DNA from: CAVQZA01 sp963718355
GTDB taxonomy: Bacteria; Actinomycetota; Thermoleophilia; Gaiellales; Gaiellaceae
Length of the DNA stretch: 64,000 bases
Direction: 5' to 3'
Assembly: GCA_963718355.1 (NCBI GenBank)
Contig: CAVQZA010000009.1
Span: 1 to 64,000, forward strand
The translations under genes and the position numbers were made by a program. A model generated the notes under the pieces. The model saw nothing but the letters and a program-made list of their open reading frames with translations. It ran no database searches and was not told the origin of the DNA. This document shows positions 57,682 through 64,000 of this stretch, piece after piece (position 1 is the first letter of the stretch; each line of letters begins with the position of its first letter).

Positions 57682-58851
57682 ATGAGCGCGACCTTGCTCG
57701 ACGTCGAGGCGATTCGCCGCCGGTTCACCTCGCTCCAGTCAGGGTTCGCGTTCTTCGACGCGCCCGGCGGCACCCAGGTGCCCGACGAGGTCGGCGAGGC
57801 GATGGCGCGCACACTGCGCGAAGCGAGCGCCAACATCGGTGCGCCGTACGAGACCGGCCAGCGCGTCGAGGCCGTGCTCGCGCAGGCCAAGCAGAAAGGC
57901 GCCGCGTTCCTCGGGGCCACGCCTGCCGAGACCGTGTTCGGGATGAACATGACCACGCTGAACTTCCACCTCAGCCGCACCGCGTCGCGCGACTGGCGCG
58001 AGGGCGACGAGGTGATCGTCACGCGCCTCGATCACGACGGCTGCGCCGCGCCGTGGGTCGAGATCGCCGCGGACAAGGGCCTGAAGGTGCACCTCGTCGA
58101 CGTCAACGAGGATCTGACCCTCGACTTCGACGACCTCGAGCGGAAGCTGTCCGACCGCACGCGCGTCGTCGCCTGCTCGGTCGCCTGCAACGCGGTCGGC
58201 ACGCTCGTCGACATCGAACGGCTCTGCTCTCTCGCGCGCGACGCGGGTGCGCTCTCGTGGCTCGACGCCGTCCACTACGCGGCGCACGAGACGGTCGACG
58301 TCATGCAGCTCGGCTGCGACGTCCTGATCTGTTCGCCGTACAAGTTCTGCGGGCCGCACCTCGGGCTCGGCTACGTCCGCGGCGAGCTCGCCGAGACCTG
58401 GCGCCCGTACAAGGCGCGTCCCGCTCCGACCGAGCCGCTCGCTCGCCGGTTCGAGACGGGGACGCTGCCCTACGAGCTGCTCGGCGGCTTTAACGCGACG
58501 ATCGACTACCTCGCGGACATCGGCGGGATGGAGGCGATCCGCGAGTACGAGCGCGGCCTCGGCCAGCGGTTCATGGACGCTCTGCCCGACTCGGTCACCG
58601 TGTACGGGCTGCCGACGATGGAGGGCCGCGTGCCGACGTTCCTGATCAACGTCGACGGCGTCTCGGCCTACGACGTCGCGGGCGCGCTCGCCGAGAAGCG
58701 GATGGGCGTCTGGGCCCACGACGGCTGGTACTGCGTCGGGCTCGCCGAGCGGCTGCCGGCCGAGGGCTCGGTGCGGATCGGCTTCATCCACTACAACACC
58801 ACGGACGAGGTCGACCGCCTGGTTGCCGAGCTGGGGGCTTTCGCGTCCTAA
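57682..58851 (+). CDS. Aminotransferase class V (cysteine desulfurase-like)
   Basis: The 389-residue protein reads FAFFDAPGGTQVPDEVGEAM, then ETVFGMNMTTLNFHLSRTAS, then VIVTRLDHDGCAAPWVEIAA, then LSWLDAVHYAAHETVDVMQL with the PLP-binding Asp/His pair. The Schiff-base Lys sits in LICSPYKFCGPHLGLGYVRG. It belongs to the SufS/kynureninase superfamily of fold-type I enzymes, but the Cys loop of SufS is not evident, so a desulfurase role is not certain. The end overlaps the amidase frame. Confidence 0.82.
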   Translation: MSATLLDVEAIRRRFTSLQSGFAFFDAPGGTQVPDEVGEAMARTLREASANIGAPYETGQRVEAVLAQAKQKGAAFLGATPAETVFGMNMTTLNFHLSRTASRDWREGDEVIVTRLDHDGCAAPWVEIAADKGLKVHLVDVNEDLTLDFDDLERKLSDRTRVVACSVACNAVGTLVDIERLCSLARDAGALSWLDAVHYAAHETVDVMQLGCDVLICSPYKFCGPHLGLGYVRGELAETWRPYKARPAPTEPLARRFETGTLPYELLGGFNATIDYLADIGGMEAIREYERGLGQRFMDALPDSVTVYGLPTMEGRVPTFLINVDGVSAYDVAGALAEKRMGVWAHDGWYCVGLAERLPAEGSVRIGFIHYNTTDEVDRLVAELGAFAS

Positions 58852-59483
58852 CCGCGGCGCTCGCTACTGCGGCGCTGATCTGCCTCGATCCGGGGCACGG
58901 GACGGTGCCCGCCGTGGGCGCGCAGACCGAGCCGATCGGGCCCGGCGCGAAGGTCGTGAAGATCAAGGACGGCGGCGGCGCGCCCGGCGAGGCCGATGTC
59001 GCGCTGCGGATCGCGTTCCGGACGCGGACGCTGCTGCTGGCGCGCGGGTATCGCGTGGCGATGACGAGAACGGCGCCCGGCTACACGGGCGGCAACATCG
59101 CCCGCGCGCAGTTCTGCAACGCGCGCCACGCGGCGCTGATGGTGCGGATCCACGCCGACGGCTCCACGAATCCGGGGATCCACGGCGTCTCGACGCTCTT
59201 CCCCGCCCTGCATCGCGGCTGGACGGACGACATCTTCGCGCGGAGCCTGCATGCGGCGCGCCTCGTGCAGCGTGCAGTCGTGCGGGCGACGGGTGCCACG
59301 GATCTCGGGACGATCCAGCGCTCCGACCTGACCGGCTTCAACTGGGCGAACGTCCCGGTCGTGCTCGTCGAGACGGGCTTCCTCTCGAATCCGGCGGAGC
59401 GAGCGAGGCTCGAATCGACCGGCTACGAGGACAAGGTCGCGCGCGGCCTCGTCGCCGGAATCGCCGCGTTCAGTCCCCGGTAG
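58845..59483 (+). CDS. N-acetylmuramoyl-L-alanine amidase (Amidase_3)
   Basis: The catalytic domain reads LICLDPGHGTVPAVGAQTEP with the first zinc His, then YRVAMTRTAPGYTGGNIARA and ALMVRIHADGSTNPGIHGVS with the second, and VPVVLVETGFLSNPAERARL with the catalytic Glu. It would cleave peptide stems from peptidoglycan. No ATG, GTG or TTG lies upstream in frame before the DPGHG segment. Only a CTG at 58,875 or a frameshift inside the aminotransferase end could start it; the coordinate given is where the frame becomes clearly coding. Confidence 0.75.
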   Translation, partial: VLTAALATAALICLDPGHGTVPAVGAQTEPIGPGAKVVKIKDGGGAPGEADVALRIAFRTRTLLLARGYRVAMTRTAPGYTGGNIARAQFCNARHAALMVRIHADGSTNPGIHGVSTLFPALHRGWTDDIFARSLHAARLVQRAVVRATGATDLGTIQRSDLTGFNWANVPVVLVETGFLSNPAERARLESTGYEDKVARGLVAGIAAFSPR

Positions 59484-59769
59484 AGGGGTCGCGCATCTGC
59501 TCGGCCGCTCGGCGGCCTCGCTCGTGCACGCTGCGGCGGCGCTCGTCCGGCTCGCTGAGCGCCGCCGGCTCCGGTTCGGGCTCCGGCTCGGGCTCCTCGA
59601 CGCGCGCCTCGAGTTTCACCCGCAGCTCCTCGGCGCGCGGATCGACCTCCGGCTCCGGCTCCGCGACCGGCTCCGCCGGAGCAACAGCGGGAACCGCCTG
59701 CGTCCGCTTCCAGCTCAGAAAGCGCAGGAACGCAAACGTGGCGAGCAACCAGAGCGCGAGGCGACGCAC
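59470..59769 (-). CDS. Small membrane-anchored protein with an acidic Pro-Glu tail
   Basis: The 99-residue protein has an N-terminal hydrophobic helix (RRLALWLLATFAFLRFLSWK) and then a Glu/Pro-rich tail (EPVAEPEPEVDPRAEELRVK, then EEPEPEPEPEPAALSEPDER). The helix-tail plan suggests a cytoplasmic or periplasmic charged spacer. The end overlaps the amidase gene. I do not recognise a family. Confidence 0.6.
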   Translation of the reverse strand: MRRLALWLLATFAFLRFLSWKRTQAVPAVAPAEPVAEPEPEVDPRAEELRVKLEARVEEPEPEPEPEPAALSEPDERRRSVHERGRRAAEQMRDPSTGD

Positions 59770-59879
59770 GAGCCGATGCTACACTGCCCCCTCTTCCTGC
59801 CTCGCCTCGCGCCGTCCGTTCCCGAGCGGCGCCAGCCGGTGAGGCCGATTCAGACCGTGGGAAGGAGGTGCTCGGGAGC

Positions 59880-60257
59880 GTGATTGCGTATGAAATCTTG
59901 CTGATGCTCGACCCCGAGCTCCCTGAGGACAAGCAGGCGGAGATCGTCGGCCACGTCCAGGAGCTCGTGGAGAAGGACGGCGGCACGTGGGGCGGCACAG
60001 AGCCCTGGGGCCGGCGCAAGCTCGCGTACGAGATCGACCACAAGGGTGAAGGCACGTACTACCTGCTGACGTTCGACTCGCCGCCCGAGACGCTCGACGA
60101 GCTCGGCCGGATCCTCAAGATCGACGACAACGTGATGCGCCACCTCGCCGTGCGCCGGATCGAGGGGTCGCACCGTGGTGCGCCGCCGCCGGTCGATACC
60201 GTCGTGCAGCCCGAGTACGCTGGGTCGAACACACGTTCGCTAGACGAGGAGGAGTAA
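59880..60257 (+). CDS. rpsF: Ribosomal protein bS6
   Basis: The 125-residue protein VIAYEILLMLDPELPEDKQA, then DGGTWGGTEPWGRRKLAYEI, then YYLLTFDSPPETLDELGRIL and NVMRHLAVRRI, is the S6 beta-alpha fold. GTG 59,880 follows an AAGGAGG site; an alternative GTG at 59,868 overlaps that site. It heads the conserved rpsF-ssb-rpsR-rplI cluster. The C-terminus has a longer tail than in E. coli. Confidence 0.93.
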   Translation: MIAYEILLMLDPELPEDKQAEIVGHVQELVEKDGGTWGGTEPWGRRKLAYEIDHKGEGTYYLLTFDSPPETLDELGRILKIDDNVMRHLAVRRIEGSHRGAPPPVDTVVQPEYAGSNTRSLDEEE

Positions 60258-60261
60258 GACC

Positions 60262-60711
60262 GTGGCCAGCAACATCAACCGCGTCGTGCTCGTGGGAAAC
60301 CTGACCCGTGACCCCGAGCTGCGTCACACACCCAGCGGCACTGCCGTCTGCAAGCTCCGCATCGCCGTCAACACGCGCCAGAAGGACGGCGCGACCGGCG
60401 AGTGGGGCGACAAGCCCAACTACTTCGACGTCACCGTCTGGGGCAGCCAGGGCGAGAACTGCGCGCAGTACCTCGCCAAGGGCCGCCCGGTCGGGATCGA
60501 CGGGCGCCTCGACTGGCGCGAGTGGGAGCAGGAGGGCGTGAAGCGCCAGGCGGTCGAGATCATCGCCGACAACGTCCAGTTCCTCGGCAGCCGCGAAGGC
60601 GGCGGCGGCGAGGGCGGCGGCGGCAACCAATTCGTGCCCGCGGCAGCGGCAGCGGCGGAGAACAACGCCGACTTCGCGCCCCAGGCAGCCGACGACGACA
60701 TTCCGTTCTAA
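60262..60711 (+). CDS. ssb: Single-stranded DNA-binding protein
   Basis: The 149-residue protein starts MASNINRVVLVGNLTRDPEL with an OB-fold (AVCKLRIAVNTRQKDGATGE, then YFDVTVWGSQGENCAQYLAK, then GRPVGIDGRLDWREWEQEGV). A Gly-rich linker follows (SREGGGGEGGGGNQ) and the acidic C-terminal DDDIPF peptide that recruits repair and replication proteins. It is a normal bacterial SSB. Confidence 0.95.
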   Translation: MASNINRVVLVGNLTRDPELRHTPSGTAVCKLRIAVNTRQKDGATGEWGDKPNYFDVTVWGSQGENCAQYLAKGRPVGIDGRLDWREWEQEGVKRQAVEIIADNVQFLGSREGGGGEGGGGNQFVPAAAAAAENNADFAPQAADDDIPF

Positions 60712-60722
60712 GGAGACAGTGA

Positions 60723-60986
60723 ATGGCCCAGGCTAAGGAGCAGAGACAGCGCAAGCGTCCCGGGGCGTCGACGGCGCCCGGTCGTCGCAAGAGCTGTTAC
60801 TTCTGCAAGGACAAGGTCGACGAGGTCGACTACAAGAACATCAACCAGCTTCGGCGGTACATCTCGGAGAAGGGCAAGATCCGCTCGCGCCGGATCAGCG
60901 GTGCCTGCCGGCGTCACCAGCGCCAGGTCGCCGTCGCGGTCAAGCGTGCCCGCGAGATGGCGCTCCTGCCGTACGTCTCGGGGTAG
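60723..60986 (+). CDS. rpsR: Ribosomal protein bS18
   Basis: The 87-residue protein has SCYFCKDKVDEVDYKNINQL, then RRYISEKGKIRSRRISGACR, then RHQRQVAVAVKRAREMALLP, typical of S18. It has CxxC near its start, followed by a further Cys in the GACRRHQ segment, so it belongs to the zinc-ligand (C+) type. This matters because a zinc importer lies close by. A basic N-terminus of 16 residues precedes the core. Confidence 0.93.
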   Translation: MAQAKEQRQRKRPGASTAPGRRKSCYFCKDKVDEVDYKNINQLRRYISEKGKIRSRRISGACRRHQRQVAVAVKRAREMALLPYVSG

Positions 60987-60990
60987 AGCG

Positions 60991-61584
60991 ATGGAAGTCA
61001 TCCTTCTCTCCGACGTCGACAAGATCGGCCTCCGCGGCGAGGTCGTCTCGGTCGCGCGCGGCTACGCCCGGAACTATCTGCTGCCGCGGAAGCTGGCCGA
61101 GGTCGCGAGCCCCGGCCGCGTCGCGCAGATCGAGAAGCGCGAGGCGCAGCGGGCCCAGCAGGAGGCGCGCACCTTCGAGCAGGGGCAGAAGATCGCCGAG
61201 GTGCTCGGCAAGACCGTGCTCCGCTTCGAGGTCAAGGCCGGCCCGACCGGCGCGCTTTTCGGCTCCGTCACGCCCACCGACATCGCCGACGAGATCTGGC
61301 GCACGCGCAAGATCCGCGTCGACCGCCGCAAGATCGGGCTCGACGAGCCGATCAAGCGCATCGGCCGCTTCGAGGTGCCGATCGACGTGTTCACCGACGT
61401 GCGCGTCGAGGTGAAGACGCTCGTCGTGCCCGAGGGCGGCGAGCTGCCGCCCGAGGAGGAGCTCGTCGTCGAGGAGGTCGTGGTCGAGGAGCCCGAGGCC
61501 GAAGTGCTAGCCGAGGCGGAGGAGAGCCCCGCCGCGGAGGCCGAGAGCGACGAGGTAGCCGAGGACGAGCACACCGGCGACTGA
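60991..61584 (+). CDS. rplI: Ribosomal protein bL9 with a long acidic tail
   Basis: The 197-residue protein starts MEVILLSDVDKIGLRGEVVS, then RGYARNYLLPRKLAEVASPG, and has the C-terminal domain FEVKAGPTGALFGSVTPTDI, IADEIWRTRKIRVDRRKIGL. From about residue 148 it continues as a tail of about 50 residues made mostly of Glu, Val and Ala (EEVVVEEPEAEVLAEAEESP). bL9 normally ends near residue 150. The tail lies over the 3' end of the convergent zinc permease gene. Confidence 0.93.
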   Translation: MEVILLSDVDKIGLRGEVVSVARGYARNYLLPRKLAEVASPGRVAQIEKREAQRAQQEARTFEQGQKIAEVLGKTVLRFEVKAGPTGALFGSVTPTDIADEIWRTRKIRVDRRKIGLDEPIKRIGRFEVPIDVFTDVRVEVKTLVVPEGGELPPEEELVVEEVVVEEPEAEVLAEAEESPAAEAESDEVAEDEHTGD

Positions 61585-62328
61585 CGCGCCGCCCGCGAGA
61601 TCCGCGTAGTACGAGAGGTAGAGCCCGAGCAGGCCGGCGAGCACCGCGCAGCCGGCCGCGACGGCCATCATCGGCACGATCCGCTTCGTCAGGAGGCGAG
61701 CCGTCGCCGCAGGGCCGACGATCACCGCGACGACGAGCAGGTTCCCGAGCGCCTGCACGCCGATGATCACGGCCGCGGCGATCAGGCCGAGCAGAGCGAG
61801 GTCGACGAGTAGCGGCCTGCCGCCGAAGGCGCGCGCAGTGCCGCGGTCGAAGCCGACGACGAGGAGCTGCCGGTGGAGCACGGCGAGGGTTCCGAGCACG
61901 ACGGAGCCGAGCACCGCAGCGACGACGAGGTCCTGGCGGCTCACGGCGAGCAGGTCACCGAAGAGCAGCTCGTTCAGCCCCGGCGGCGAGGCCGGGCGCA
62001 ACGCCAGGACGACGCCGAGCCCGAACAGCGTCGTGATGACCACCGCCACCGAGGTGTCGCGCCCGATCTCCGGCGTCCGCCCGTACACCGCCACGGCCGC
62101 CGCCGCGACGAGCACGCCGACGGCGCCGCCGAGCACGAGCGGCACCCCGATCAGCGCAGCCACGACGAGTCCCGGGAAGAGGGCGTGGGCGAGCGACTCG
62201 GCGCTGTAGGAAAGCTCGTAGAAGACGACCCAGCAGCCGAGTACGCCGCCGACGATCCCCACGAGCACGAGCTCGAGAAATGCCCGCTGCATGAAGCCGA
62301 GCCGCCACGGCTCGACGAGCGCATGCAT
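61507..62328 (-). CDS. znuB: Zinc/metal ABC-transporter permease
   Basis: The 273-residue protein has the ABC-3 permease pattern: MQRAFLELVLVGIVGGVLGC, then YSAESLAHALFPGLVVAALI, then LLVVAVIVGPAATARLLTKR, then YYADLAGGASVAGVLVLGYL. About eight helices are predicted. The ATG overlaps the ATPase stop (TGATG). The last 26 codons lie over the acidic tail of rplI, so the 3' end is unusual or the gene ends earlier in other strains. Confidence 0.85.
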   Translation of the reverse strand: MHALVEPWRLGFMQRAFLELVLVGIVGGVLGCWVVFYELSYSAESLAHALFPGLVVAALIGVPLVLGGAVGVLVAAAAVAVYGRTPEIGRDTSVAVVITTLFGLGVVLALRPASPPGLNELLFGDLLAVSRQDLVVAAVLGSVVLGTLAVLHRQLLVVGFDRGTARAFGGRPLLVDLALLGLIAAAVIIGVQALGNLLVVAVIVGPAATARLLTKRIVPMMAVAAGCAVLAGLLGLYLSYYADLAGGASVAGVLVLGYLVALGLRGGALLRLG

Positions 62329-63083
62329 CAGTGATCCTCGTCGTGGTGGTGATGGTGGGCCGGCAGGATTCCGGCGCTGCCACCGGGGATCGCGACGATC
62401 GAGCCGCCGTAGGTCTCCTCGAGCACCCGCCGGTCGAGCGTCGTGGCCGGCGGCCCGAACGCGATCTGGCGCCGGTTCAGGCACAGCACGCTGTCCCACG
62501 CGCGAACCTGGTCGACGTCGTGCGAGGCGATCAGGAGCCCACGCCCTTCCGCCGCGAGATCCGTCAGTAGCTGCTCGAGCAGCTCCGCGCTCGGCTGGTC
62601 GACGCCGGTGAACGGCTCGTCGAGCAGCAGCACCGGCTCGTCCTGGACGAGTGCGCGCGCGACGAGCACGCGCTGGCGCTGTCCACCCGAGAGCTCGCCG
62701 AACTGGGCATCCGCTCGATCGCCGAGCCCGACGCGCGCGAGCGCCCTGACTGCCGCCGCGCGCCCCGGGCGACCCGGCCGCTTCCACCACGGCAGGCGCG
62801 AGAGCGTGCCCATCAGCGCGACGTCGAGCGCGCTCACCGGATAGTCGAGCCGCGAGCGCTCGGTCTGCGGCACGTAGCCGAACCCGCCCGCCGCGACGAA
62901 TCCACCCGCAAGCGGCTCGAGCTCTCCGAGCAGCGTCCGGAAGAGCGTCGACTTGCCGCCGCCGTTCGGGCCGAGCACGCCGATCCGCTGCCCCGGCTCG
63001 AGCGTGAACGAGACGCCTTCGAGCACGGGCGCTCCGCCGTAGCCCGCGGCGAGATCGTCGACGACGAGCAGCGGCTCGCTCAC
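62328..63083 (-). CDS. znuC: Zinc/metal ABC-transporter ATPase
   Basis: The 251-residue protein has Walker A in IGVLGPNGGGKSTLFRTLLG, signature ELSGGQRQRVLVARALVQDE, Walker B in PVLLLDEPFTGVDQPSAELL and the H-loop in LLIASHDVDQVRAWD. The C-terminus is His-rich (HHHHHDEDH-like), which may bind Zn. The start GTG 63,083 overlaps the znuA stop; GTG 63,089 is an alternative. Confidence 0.9.
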   Translation of the reverse strand: MSEPLLVVDDLAAGYGGAPVLEGVSFTLEPGQRIGVLGPNGGGKSTLFRTLLGELEPLAGGFVAAGGFGYVPQTERSRLDYPVSALDVALMGTLSRLPWWKRPGRPGRAAAVRALARVGLGDRADAQFGELSGGQRQRVLVARALVQDEPVLLLDEPFTGVDQPSAELLEQLLTDLAAEGRGLLIASHDVDQVRAWDSVLCLNRRQIAFGPPATTLDRRVLEETYGGSIVAIPGGSAGILPAHHHHHDEDH

Positions 63084-64000
63084 GGACACCCGGTGCGCCC
63101 GCCCGTGAAGCCCCGGACCATGGCGTCGGCGTTCGCGCGCTCCATCGAGAGGTAGGTGGCGCCGGCGGAGCCACGCGGCCCGAGCGTGTCCCCGTAGAGC
63201 GTGTAGTGCGCGCTCGCTCCCGTCTCGTGGGCGATCGCCTGCGCGAGCTTCGGGTTGATCGAGCTCTCAGGGAAGACCGCCTTCACGTGCTCGCGCCTGA
63301 TCAGCGCGATCAGCTTCGCCGTCTCGCCGGCCGAGGGCTGCGCCTCGGTCGTCTGCGACGGAATCACGGCGCCGACGACCTGGATCCCGTAGCGATCGGC
63401 GAAGTAGCCGAACGCGTCGTGGTCGGTGACGAGCTTTCGCTGAGCCGCGGGCACCTTCGCGAAGCAGGCGGCGATACCGCTGTCGAGCGCCCGGAGCTTC
63501 GCGATATAGCCCGCCGCGTTCCGGCGATACGTCTGCGCGTGATTCGGGTCAGCGGCGACGAGGGCGTCCCGGATTTCGCCGACCGCGGCGATCGCGTTCA
63601 CCGGGTCGTGCCACCAGTGCGGATCGAAGCGCGACGCCTCCGGGCCTGAGGTCTCGCCCGGTCGCTTGACGGGGACGCCCGCTCCGAGATCCACGACCGT
63701 CGGCTTGCCTCCTGCCTCCGAGACCACCTTGCCCATCCACTTGTCGAGGTTGTCTCCGTTCTCGAGCACGAGCTTCGCGCCGGCGGTCGCCTCGACGTCG
63801 CCCGGCCGCGGCTCGTACTCGTGCGGATCGGTGTTCGGCTGCAGGATCTGCTTCACACGCGCGTCCGTACCGCCGACGACGCGCACCCAGTCGCCGATCT
63901 GCGTCGTTGTCGCGACGACCGGTAGTCCGCTCGCGGTGGTGTGGCTCGAGCCGCAGCCGGCGAGGAGCAGAAGTGCTGCAGCCGCCGGGACGAGGCGGCG
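63080..64000 (-). CDS. znuA: Zinc-binding lipoprotein of an ABC importer, 5' end outside the window
   Basis: The frame is open to the window edge and begins there inside a lipoprotein signal (PAAAALLLLAGCGSSHTTAS, lipobox LAGC). The mature fold follows: VVATTTQIGDWVRVVGGTDA, then NTDPHEYEPRPGDVEATAGA with the first His, DPHWWHDPVNAIAAVGEIRD, DHDAFGYFADRYGIQVVGAV, and PESSINPKLAQAIAHETGAS. These are the cluster A-I (ZnuA/TroA) motifs. It delivers Zn or Mn to ZnuBC. Only the first few codons are missing. Confidence 0.9.
   Translation of the reverse strand, partial: RRLVPAAAALLLLAGCGSSHTTASGLPVVATTTQIGDWVRVVGGTDARVKQILQPNTDPHEYEPRPGDVEATAGAKLVLENGDNLDKWMGKVVSEAGGKPTVVDLGAGVPVKRPGETSGPEASRFDPHWWHDPVNAIAAVGEIRDALVAADPNHAQTYRRNAAGYIAKLRALDSGIAACFAKVPAAQRKLVTDHDAFGYFADRYGIQVVGAVIPSQTTEAQPSAGETAKLIALIRREHVKAVFPESSINPKLAQAIAHETGASAHYTLYGDTLGPRGSAGATYLSMERANADAMVRGFTGGRTGCP

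Noticed and set aside
61507..63174. A 555-residue fusion of zinc permease and ATPase
   Set aside because: The upstream half is a shadow frame of the ATPase gene. The permease starts at its own ATG 62,328, coupled to the ATPase stop.
1..64000. CRISPR arrays, rRNA genes and insertion sequences
   Set aside because: No regularly spaced repeats, rRNA segments or transposase motifs with terminal repeats were seen in the window.

Overview
The window reads as a high-GC actinobacterial chromosome, probably from the Thermoleophilia/Solirubrobacterales-Gaiellales side of the phylum. This rests on codon bias, GTG/TTG starts, an rpsF-ssb-rpsR-rplI core cluster, DasR-type operators and many cupredoxin/cytochrome secreted proteins. 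No 16S rRNA is present, so the placement is inference.

Left part (1-26.6 kb) is accessory-looking. At 0.4-6.4 kb sits a sulfide/persulfide and thiol-stress set: sulfide:quinone oxidoreductase, ArsR regulator, DUF2892 protein, thioredoxin, OsmC, MMPL exporter, glutaredoxin and DUF302. Almost every gene there carries frameshifts, often at homopolymers. A rhomboid-like protein and two TauE/SafE (TSUP) exporters follow. At 11.8-13.4 kb is a SipW signal peptidase with a TasA/camelysin-like substrate and a third secreted protein. At 14-17 kb are a histidine kinase/OmpR-type regulator pair, a STAS protein and a cupredoxin, with shared 16-bp motifs near the kinase and STAS genes. Then come secreted Ig-like repeats, a broken diguanylate cyclase, a di-iron R2-like protein, and a phage remnant (terminase large and small subunits, ParB-methyltransferase) ending in an HTH protein.

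Two identical 65-bp copies of the 3' half of a selenocysteine tRNA (selC, UCA anticodon) lie at 26,551 and 40,573. A tyrosine integrase starts just inside the first copy, and a homologous HTH gene precedes each copy. I read this as two related islands integrated in tandem at selC: one ending at 26,615, and a complete 14.1-kb one from 26,551 to 40,637. The second island carries nitroreductase, sigma factor, delta-60 repeat protein, hydrolase, TSUP, copper protein and membrane-protein cargo. Intact selC must lie outside the window, to the left, if it exists.

Right part (40.6-64 kb) is core-like. It opens with a cytochrome c-cupredoxin fusion, methyltransferase and thioredoxin-fold genes. A compact three-gene operon follows: an 85-residue CxxC peptide, a DUF692/MNIO oxidase and its partner protein. 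This looks like a RiPP-type maturation system beside a secreted Cys-rich protein, and is the best candidate here for an undescribed system. Next is a complete amino-sugar salvage locus (murQ, nagA, SIS deaminase; divergent ABC ATPase, DasR-like GntR regulator, binding protein, two permeases, NagZ) with three dre-like operators. After it come a methyltransferase, MBL hydrolase, cNMP-binding protein, PLP enzyme, amidase, ribosomal/SSB genes and a znuABC zinc importer that runs off the right edge.
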